Assembly: GCA_032622095.1 (NCBI GenBank)
Contig: CP136061.1
Coordinates: 13,161,287-13,225,286 of the forward strand
DNA: 64,000 nt
Direction: 5' to 3'
Source of the DNA: Siphonodentalium dalli
Taxonomy: Eukaryota > Mollusca > Scaphopoda > Gadilida > Siphonodentaliidae
Shown: positions 56,160-64,000 of the stretch, piece after piece
Layout of the letters: every line of letters begins with the position of its first letter
Numbering within the stretch: position 1 is the stretch's first letter
Notes under the pieces: model-generated
Told to the model about the DNA's origin: nothing
What the model saw: the letters and a program-made list of their open reading frames with translations, nothing else
Databases searched by the model: none
Translations under genes and position numbers: made by a program

Positions 56160-56557
56160 ATTTTCATCCCGGGAACAATATGGGCGGGTCCAATTTCACG
56201 TGCAACCGTGTCTTTGACCTTGACCTCGCTCATATATGCTCATATAGACATGTTTCTGGTCCGTTGCTGGGATTCAACTTCAGGACCTATCCTTCTCACA
56301 TGGCCAGCTTTATGTCGCCTGTTCACGCGTGGCATCCCCCCCCCCCACAACCTGTTTTTATAGCCCTGGATGGGAGTACAAAAACATTGTCTATAATGAG
56401 GCATTGAATTAGGCAATCATTTCTAACTCGTAATTCCCCATCAGACTCAATTTTGCAACGTCCACAAACAAGTCCAGACGCTGTGTATTCTGCCGAGATG
56501 GAGGCGATCACAAAGAAATCCCTAAATAGCCCAGACGAAGTCGGGCACATCAGCTAG
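56160..56557 (+). mobile_element. Helitron-like 3' fragment (hairpin + CTAG)
   Basis: The end reads GCCCAGACGAAGTCGGGC, then ACATCAG, then CTAG and T. The hairpin and 7-nt spacer match the A-type array members. Upstream sequence differs and no TCTATA-type 5' end is seen, so the left boundary is a guess. A C tract lies at about 56336-56346. Confidence 0.55.
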
Positions 56558-56965
56558 TGTAATATAACTGGGCTGGTGAGAACTTATCACCGAAGAATGA
56601 TAAGTCTAAAATATAGATAGCGATCACTATGAACGGATGTCTTTGCGCAGCAAATTTATTCAATAAAATATAGTTGCCAGCGATGGTGGTGACCAAGTCG
56701 CCTTACTTTTATTTCTTGGTATTAAAACACAACAAAACATCAGTTGTTGCACTTTGCATAACTATTCTGGGTCATGTTAGTTGTGAGTTCAATCAGGTTC
56801 AATGGCGAAATTCCAATGGCATTCTATTATTACAAACGCCTTGCAGGGTTTAACAATATGCAGAAAATAACAGCCTTATTCAATATATATGTCTATTGTG
56901 TCTGTCTAAAGATACTGTTTTCAATATAAATATTTTAAGTAGGTTGTAATTTATTAATCAGTTAA
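56558..56965. other. No recognised feature
   Basis: AT-rich sequence with no coding, RNA or repeat match that I can support. Confidence 0.3.
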
Positions 56966-57198
56966 CCCTTTACCCAACAAAACGCCCAAAAACGCCCAAA
57001 TAAAGCTTCAACAGCCTAAAATATCTTCGGTCTGTCTCACTAACACCTTACAAATATGAATATCATTGGAACCGGTTCATTGACCACATTGTGATGGTTA
57101 CAGTTATATGCGAGTCGACCATAGGTTGCCTTGCATATATAAGAGAATGCATTGGCCTAAAAAAAAATCTTTTTTTAACACTTTTTACCATTTTTTAT
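56966..57198. mobile_element. piggyBac-type MITE, copy 2 (truncated)
   Basis: The left TIR and TTAA (56962-56965) are intact. One strand of the first hairpin is deleted and the element stops at TTTTTACCATTTTT, where repeat X begins. Confidence 0.8.
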
Positions 57199-57780
57199 GT
57201 TTACCCATACCATGTATGGTAAACATATATATAGTGTCATTGTCTGGATTGACCACTCGTCGTGTGTCCGTCTGTCGAGCCGTCTGTCCGTCCGTAGACA
57301 CTTTACATGTAATGCGATAACTCATACATTTTTTACCTGATCAAAACCAAATTATGTATATGGGGTTTTCAGCCCAAAATACAGATCGAGTTCGAATATG
57401 GGTTTGATCCGACTTTTTTTTACTGAGTTATGGCCCTTTTTCGACTTAGAATTCATGAATTCTGCCATAACTCAAACATTTTTATCTGATTGGAACCAAA
57501 TTTGGTGTATGAGTTTCTCAGACCAACATACAGATTGAGTTCGAATATGGGTTTGATCGGATTTTTTTTAATGGAGTTATGGTCCTTTGACATATGATTC
57601 ACACATGCATGTTCTTCGATAAATCAACCATTTTTCATCTGATAGGAACCAAATTTGGTATGTGAGTTTCTCAACTCAAAATACAGAACGAGTTTGAATA
57701 TGGGTTAGATCCAATTTGTTATACTAGAGATATGGCCCTTTTTAAACTAAGAATTATCCAGATTATAACCCAAGTAACTT
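57195..57780 (+). repeat. Dispersed repeat X, longest copy
   Basis: It begins ATGTTTACCCATACCATGTA then TGGTAAACATA, followed by GGATTGACCACTCGTCGT, (GTCC)n and GTAGACACTTTACATGTAA. Three ~150-bp units of the AACCAAATTTGGTRTRTGAG / CAGATCGAGTTCGAATATGG / TTATGGCCCTTTTTCGACTT type come next. The unit's hydrophobic-looking frames are not genes. Confidence 0.8.
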
Positions 57781-57834
57781 ACAATTAATGAATACCTGCT
57801 TCTCTGTGAGCAAGTTAAAGACAATATAGTTTAT

Positions 57835-58270
57835 TATACCCCCCGCAACGAAGTTAGGGGGGGGTTTACTGGAGTCGGCTTGTCCGTCCGTCTGTCCGTC
57901 CGTCCGTGGACACAAATTTGTCCGGAGTTTTTCTCAGTCGTTTTTTTTTATCAATTTCCTTGAAACTTGGCACAGACATCAATCACCATGGGAACCTGTG
58001 CACCTGCGATTATGACGTCTGTCGGACCTTTTTTGGTGGAGTTATCCCCCTTTTTCGACTTAGAAAATTTTCGCAACATGTATACTTTTGTCCGAGCTTT
58101 TATTCCTACATTTTTAGGTCAATTTTTTAAAAACGTGGCACAGATATTTAGTACCATGGGAAATTGTGCACCTGCGATTATGACGTCTGTCCGACTTTTT
58201 TTGGTGGAGTTATCCCCCTTTTTCGACTTAGAAATGTTTTTGGCAACATGCATAATTTTGTCCGAGCTTT
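57835..58270 (+). repeat. Dispersed repeat Y (CCCCCGCAACGAAGTT family)
   Basis: It opens with a hairpin (TACCCCCCGCAACGAAGTTA then GGGGGGG) and (GTCC)n. Two ~180-bp units with CCATGGGAACCTGTGCACCT, GCGATTATGACGTCTGTC and GGTGGAGTTATCCCC follow. A third, unheaded unit lies at 61866-62045. A 139-codon frame (57967-58386) results from the repeat. Confidence 0.8.
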
Positions 58271-58700
58271 TATTAGCTCACCTGAGACGAAGTCTCCGGT
58301 GGAGCTATAGTCATCACTCCTCGTCCGTCCGTCCGTCTGTCCGTCTGTCCGTCTGTCCGTCTGTCCGTCCGTCAACTTTTTTTTAGACATCTTCTCCTCT
58401 GAAACCATCATACCGAATTGGTTCATATTTGGTGTGGATGTTCCCTAGGTGACTCTCATTCAGATTTGTTCAAATGAGGTCACCAAGTCAAATAGTTTTG
58501 ATGTCAGGACCATAACTATTTTTCCACATAGTAATTCTTAAAACGACTTCTTTTCTGAAGTTGTCGGGCCGAATGGGTTCATATTTGGAATGAGGGTACC
58601 TTGGGTGACTGTGGTTCAGATTTGTTCAAATGAGGTCACTGGGTCAAATGTGGGTGGGGCTATGGACATAAATCTTAATTTTTTAATTTTTTTTTCAATT
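58271..58700 (+). repeat. Dispersed repeat Z (TTAGCTCACCTGAGACGAAG family)
   Basis: A hairpin start (AGCTCACCTGAGACGAAGTC then GGTGGAGCTATAGTCATC) is followed by (GTCCGTCTGTCC)n, then GAATTGGTTCATATTTGGTG and CAGATTTGTTCAAATGAGGT. Related sequence lies at 48640-49080 and, degenerate, at 48120-48560 and 60880-61240. Confidence 0.8.
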
Positions 58701-59079
58701 TAACTTATTGCTCAATTTAACCAAAAAAAAAAATACATATATATATTTTATTTTTAATAGTTTTTTTTTAATAAATAAAATATTTTATTTTTAAATAAAA
58801 TAAAAAAAAAACTCATTAAAATTTTGAAGAACCTATGACATTACATCTTTGGGAGGGGAGGGGAGGTACCTCTAGTCACTCCACTATATTTGGTTGAAAT
58901 CAGGGGTTTGGGAGAAATCAGGAACAGACAGATATGTACAGAAATGTTCAGTAAATTACAAAATGTACTTTAATCCTTGTATTCACTACTACAGTAAGCC
59001 ACCCATGTGCTCTGATGGATACATGTTTATACAACTGGCAGATGGGTAGATAACAACTGCTATGCCATAGTGCTATCCA
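58701..59079. other. A/T-rich low-complexity then unique sequence
   Basis: 58670-58810 is almost purely A/T. GGGAGGGGAGGGGAGG follows near 58851. No gene. Confidence 0.45.
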
Positions 59080-61866
59080 TCCCCAGAGAGTGTAATTCAT
59101 GTCATTTCTAATTTAAATGAGATTAATGGTGTTATCAATGAAGCACCCTTGTTGTTTACATTATCACTCAGTGGTCATTAAAATCAGATTAATTTCATTT
59201 TCTCCAAGTTTGAATTAAGAGTGTCTTCCCAGAGGGTGAATTTATGTTGCTCCACACAGCAGGCTAGCATAACCAAATACACCCTCTGAGAACCTTATTC
59301 TGCTTAGGCCTCATCTTCTGGGAAGTATCTAGAGTCTCAAGATCTCATTCTGCTTAGGCCTCATCTTCTGGGAAGTATCTATAGTATCAAATTTACATTG
59401 TTGTTAGTTAAATTTCCCTTCTAGGAAGTTTATATATCCTCTAATTTGCAGAAGATAAAATTCATGATTGAGGTGCCCAATGGGTGAACATCACCAACTT
59501 CAACTGGGGAACTTCAATCTTATTCTAGGTCTTTCATAGCAGTTGAGGGCCTTATCAGAATGAGGTCCCCAGAGGTAGAATTTAGTGATACTAGCCCACT
59601 GTGCAGGATAGCGTCACTAAATTCACCCTCTGGGGACCTCATTCTGCAAATAACAGACAGACTATTTCAAGGCTTGATTGTATAATACATTGTGTTGCTT
59701 GAGGCCAGACATGTACAATGTAGGAACAGACATGCTTTTAGTGATGCTATCCCACACAGCGGGCTAGCATCACCAAATTCACCATCTGGAGACCTCATTC
59801 TGCTTAGGCCTCATCTTCTGGGAAGTATCTATAGTATCAAATTTACATTGTTGTTAGTTAAATTTCCCTTCTAGGAAGTTTCTATATCCCCTAATTTACA
59901 GAAGATAAAATTCATAATTGAGGGGCCCAATGGGTGAACATCACCAACTTCAACTGGGGAACTTCAATCTTATTCTAGGTCTTTCATAGCAGTTGAGGGC
60001 CTTATCAGAATGAGGTCCCCAGAGGTTGAATTTAGTGATACTAGCCCACTGTGCAGGATAGCGTCACTAAATTCACCCTCTGGGGACCTCATTCTGCAAA
60101 TAACAGACAGACTATTTCAAGGCTTGATTGTATAATACATTGTGTTGCTTGAGGCCAGACATGTACAATGTAGGAACAGACATGCTTTTAGTGATGCTAT
60201 CCCACACAGCGGGCTAGCATCACCAAATTCACCATCTGGAGACCTCATTCTGCTTAGGCCTCATCTTCTGGGAAGTATCTATAGTATCAAATTTACATTG
60301 TTGTTAGTTAAATTTCCCTTCTAGGAAGTTTCTATATCCCCTAATTTACAGAAGATAAAATTCATAATTGAGGGGCCCAATGGGTGAACATCACCAACTT
60401 CAACTGGGGAAATTCAATTTTATTCTAGATCTTCCATAGCAGTTGAGGGCCTTATCAAAATGAGGTCCCCAGAGGGTGAATTTAGCGTCACTAGAGGGTG
60501 AATTTAGTGTCACTAAATTCACCCTCTGGGGACCTCATTCTGCAAATGACAGACACACTATCACACTATTTCAAGGCTTGATTGTATAATACATTGTGTT
60601 GCTTGAGGCCAGGCATGCACAATGTAGAAACAGACACGCTTTTTGTGATGCTATCCCGCACAGCAGGCTAGCATCACCAAATTCACCCTCTGGAGACCTC
60701 ATTCTGCTTAGGCCTCATCTTCTGGGAAGTATCTATAGTATCATATTTACATTGTTTTTAGTTAAATTTCCCTTCTAGGAAGTTTCTATATCCCCTAATT
60801 TGCAGAAGATAAAATTCATAAATGAGGTGCCCAATGGGTGAATATCACCAACTTCAACTGGGGAACTTAATTCTTATCCTTATCAGATTTGTGAAAATGG
60901 GATCACAAAGTCAAATAAGGGCAGAGCAAGAGACTTAACTATTTCACTACATAGTAATTCTTAAAATATGTTTGCAAGAACTAGTTGGCTTATATAGAAT
61001 GGAATGTTCTTCCATGACTGCAATTCAGATTTTTTTTAATGGGGTCACCTGGTCAAATAGGGGCCAAGCGAAGGAAATTTTCCCTCTTAATATGCTTCCT
61101 TCACAAGGACCATCAGGTCTATTTGACTGATATTTATGATATGTATGAAGGGTTCTTTGGTGTCTGGGATTCAAATTTATTCAGATGGGGTCACCAGGTT
61201 AAATAGGGTGGGACCAGGGACATAACTATATGTCTCTATAGTAATTCTTAAAATGTCTTCTCAAGAGAGTTTGGACTATTTAGCTTACATATAGTATGGA
61301 GGAATCAGGAGGATCCTTTAGTGACTGAGATTCAGATTTGTTAAAATGAGGTCAACCTGTCAAGAAATGGCAGGCTATGGGGAGTTAACACTTTTGTGTC
61401 CAATAAAATCATCGAAATACCAAATTCATTAAAACTTCTACCTTGGAACCACCTGACTGATTGGTCTGACATACATGTATTGTGTTTTGGGTCCATGGAT
61501 AATTGGTCTTCAAACATGTTTAAATGGTTTTAGAAAAAGGAGCTTGTGAGATTGGAAATTTCCAACAATTGAGAAAGTTTGAGGTGTCGGTTGTGAAATT
61601 CCAACCTAAGACTTGGGAGTCTGGACCCCGGTCGGGAGGGGACTTGTTGAGCTGGAGGAGGGGGTGATCAGTAGTGTACAGTTGGCAATTTCAAGGTGGA
61701 TTTTCACCAAGCTACATACTTGAAGTCTCTCTAGCCACATATCCTGTTTAAATCTACTTCTTTTAAAGTGATTATGAAAAGTGCTGACTGTTTTGGTCTC
61801 CAGAGTCCCAGTCTTATCAGTCTTTGCAGTCTGGTGAGCGACCCCACAGTCATTGACTGTCTTGTT
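59080..61866 (+). repeat. Duplicated 2-kb segment, copy 2, with a 450-bp tandem array
   Basis: It is collinear with 47490-49512 but expanded. From about 59340 to 60880 a unit of 450-454 bp repeats three times. Equivalent points are TGTGTTGCTTGAGGCCAG near 59690, 60140 and 60594. Each unit contains a GAATGAGGTCCCCAGAGG...CCTCTGGGGACCTCATTC hairpin. A 60-codon frame recurs in each unit and is not a gene. The segment ends at 61866, where repeat Y begins. Confidence 0.8.
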
Positions 61867-62045
61867 CCTACATTTTTCGGTCAATGTTTTTTAATCTTGG
61901 CACTGATATTTAGTACCATGGGAACCTGTGCACCTGCGATTATGACGTCTGTCCGACATATTTGTGTGGAGTTATTCCCCTTTTTTTACTTAGAATTTTT
62001 TTCGCAACATGCATGATTTTGTCCAAGCTTTTATTCCAACATTTT
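61867..62045 (+). repeat. Dispersed repeat Y, single unit
   Basis: CCTACATTTTTCGGTCAATG, CCATGGGAACCTGTGCACCT and GATTATGACGTCTGTCCGAC match the units at 58000-58200. Confidence 0.75.
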
Positions 62046-62728
62046 TCAGTCAATAGGTTTAAGATTAGGGTTATGGTTGTACACCTGCAATGGGAACTGT
62101 TATTTTTATTATTTTAACTAAATGTTTACTGGCATGTGAAACATCTTGGTATTTTAAAATCAGGGGGGTATCCGTAGTCCCATTGGGACAGTCACACCTC
62201 TAGTTGCTTTGAGAGTTATTTATAGCCCTCATATGTTAGCTCTGTATAAGAGACACAGTTAGTGAATTATTGGATAAATTGATTTAGCTATCTTTTTAAC
62301 CACAACTTAGCCATGTGAATTTATTTAACTAGACCAATGGAGCTCTCTAAGTCCTTGGATGATGGGACTACATTGGATCAAACAGGGCAGAGATAGATGA
62401 TTTAACCCCTTTTACCCATTCCATGTCTTTTAACCTTTTCCATTAAATAAATAATTATATTATTTTGATATCTCACATGGCAATTTGCAACAACATGAAT
62501 AGAACTGCTTACACTATGATAGTGGTGACAGGCTCTAGAGTTTAGATGTTATATTAACCCTTCTACATGTATATTGACTCATACATTCCAATAATTTGTG
62601 TTATTACTGGTTATTATGTACATTTGTCATATACTACTTTAGATCATAACAGTATACTCTATAATTCAACATTAAAACATTATGATTCTGATCTTAACAA
62701 TTTACTATCGCCAAGGGTGGGTTAAACA
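62046..62728. other. No recognised feature
   Basis: AT-rich, with no supported coding or RNA. It ends at the hairpin motif TCTGCCGATCGTGATCGGCC (62729-62748), whose other copy is at 53130. Confidence 0.35.
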
Positions 62729-62784
62729 TCTGCCGATCGTGATCGGCCTCTCGTTACTGTATTTACTAACTGAAATAAGACTCC

Positions 62785-62960
62785 ATTTGGGAGCATTTAT
62801 TCGGCGGCGAAAGGGTCCCTTTGTGCGCTATAGCCCTATATGAGCCTATGGCTCGGGAACACTTTTTTTCACAAAAAAAAACCTGTATATTCCACTATAG
62901 TATACCACCCACATATATGCATGCGCATATGGAATGCAACAAAATCAACTTATAGTTCTT
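62785..62960. repeat. Relative of the 49902-50130 Helitron-like fragment
   Basis: CGGGAACACTTTTTTTCAC, CCACATATATGCATGCGCAT and GGAATGCAACAAAATCAACT follow the same order as at 50020-50120. No hairpin-CTAG end is retained. Confidence 0.5.
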
Positions 62961-63065
62961 TATTACTATTATATATATTCCAGTAACTGAAACAAAGCCT
63001 TTATTCAGCGACCAAGTGGTCTGCAGTCCCTCTGTGCGCTTCGCTCACATGCATTATGATCTTAA

Positions 63066-63444
63066 CCCTTTACCCAACAAAACGGCCAAAACCGGCCAAA
63101 TAAAGCTTCAACAGCCTAAAATATCTTGGGTCTGTCTCAATAGAACCATACAAATATGGATATCATTGGAAACGGCTTCTTGACCACATTGTGATAGTTA
63201 CAGTTATGCCCTGTGCCAATGCATTCTCTTATATATGTGAGTCGACCATAGGTCGCCTCGCATATATAAGAGAATGCATTGGCCTAAAAAAAATCTTTTT
63301 TTAACACTTTTTACCATTTTTTCTTACATTCTTTAACAATTTTATAATTTTTAATGTGTTAAGCCAATGCATTCTCTTATATATGCAAGGCGACCTATAT
63401 ATAAGAGAATGCATTGGCACAGGGCCGTTCTGTTGGGTAAAGGG
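63066..63444. mobile_element. piggyBac-type MITE, copy 3 (complete)
   Basis: TTAA-flanked (63062-63065, 63445-63448) with CCCTTTACCCAACA/TGTTGGGTAAAGGG TIRs and both internal GCCAATGCATTCTCTTATAT hairpins. The second hairpin has lost its loop (GCGACCTATATATAAGAG). It is close in sequence to copy 1. Confidence 0.85.
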
Positions 63445-63448
63445 TTAA

Positions 63449-64000
63449 ACAGACTCCCTTCAGGAGCTTTTATTCAGAAGCGTATTGGCCTAAGGCCATG
63501 GGCCCTTGTACTGCGGCCCATTTGCCAACTTCGCGTCCATCTTTATATTGTATAAAACGTTATTTATCAATTTTCCGTCTTCCGTAATATGTACTCCTTC
63601 GATTCCACACACAATGCACAACTTTCATAACAAAGAGACAATCCATTACTTATATTCACACTGAAGTGGCACATTATAAGACCATTTAGCACCCATTTCT
63701 AACGATGGCATAGAACGTTCTAGTCTCGACTCGACACGCCATGCACTTCCACGACAAAAGCAACATGCATTAATTATATTCACTGTAGTAAATGTATGCT
63801 GTCAAATATCTTTTAGAAAATGTCATGTTTTGTTTATGTTTTGACAACTGTGCTGAAGAGGGAAACCAGAAGAGGCATAACAGCCATCTCAGACTGGATA
63901 GCATGCGCCTTTGTGGAAACGCTGGTGTATTTTAATCAAATCAACAGTTATAGGTATAATCGTTAACTGCACTTCCCTGCACGATTATTAAATTTGATCA
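63449..64000. other. No gene; degenerate ~125-bp duplication
   Basis: 63598-63672 and 63722-63795 share CACRMAATGCAC, ACAAAR-RCAATCCATTA and TTATATTCAC words as diverged direct copies. The frame 63367-63555 starts inside the piggyBac-type MITE. Nothing else is supported to the window end. Confidence 0.4.

Noticed and set aside
58178-58426. DGQTDRRTDGQTDG-type frame
   Set aside because: Translation of the (GTCC/GTCT)n run in repeat Z, a common artefact.
59692-60778. Three identical-looking 60-codon frames that could suggest a gene family
   Set aside because: They are one frame copied by the 450-bp tandem repeat; no start context or recognisable domain.

Overview
This is animal nuclear DNA, most likely from a marine invertebrate and plausibly a mollusc or another lophotrochozoan. 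It is AT-rich and intron/intergene dominated, with many TACATGTA clusters, long poly-G tracts and degenerate repeats carrying runs of (GTCC/GTCT)n. There are no operons, ribosome binding sites or prokaryotic genes. One 100-N assembly gap lies at 40054-40153. Species assignment is inference; no marker gene is present.

Only one gene is recognised with good support. Two short, phase-compatible exons on the + strand (45215-45329 and 49534-49589) encode the start of a glycolipid transfer protein (GLTP) family member. The first ~80 bp around its start codon is duplicated in tandem (93-bp period), which creates an upstream 21-codon ORF. Later exons are not visible before the window ends. Weaker gene evidence upstream is a well-spliced but non-coding exon candidate (39791-39849) and a possible terminal exon with an AATAAA signal (42926-43236). 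A BED zinc-finger remnant on the - strand lies inside a hAT element at 43625-44508.

The rest is mobile and repetitive DNA. 1-14.5 kb: terminal-inverted-repeat (TIR) MITEs, palindromic MITEs, two tail-to-tail copies of one element, and a CCCAGGT minisatellite that folds back on itself. 14.5-29.8 kb: a head-to-tail array of Helitron-like elements. Each copy begins TC(TA)n..., ends in a GC hairpin, about 7 nt and CTAG, and is followed directly by the next copy. One copy carries a 4.43-kb Mutator-like insertion with a 9-bp target duplication, and the intact site is visible in the neighbouring copy. That insertion itself contains two further elements. 29.8-38.1 kb: a second 9-bp-TSD TIR element, a TTGCCTAGGCAA element, a CTTAAG element, and a perfect 44-bp-arm palindrome. 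39-45 kb: gap, CTTAAG element, hAT element, GLTP promoter region. 45-64 kb: GLTP intron with an 11-unit 155/164-bp tandem array, a ~2-kb segment duplicated at 59-62 kb, three piggyBac-type TTAA MITEs, and several dispersed repeat families.

Almost all longer reading frames in the window are by-products of these repeats rather than genes.
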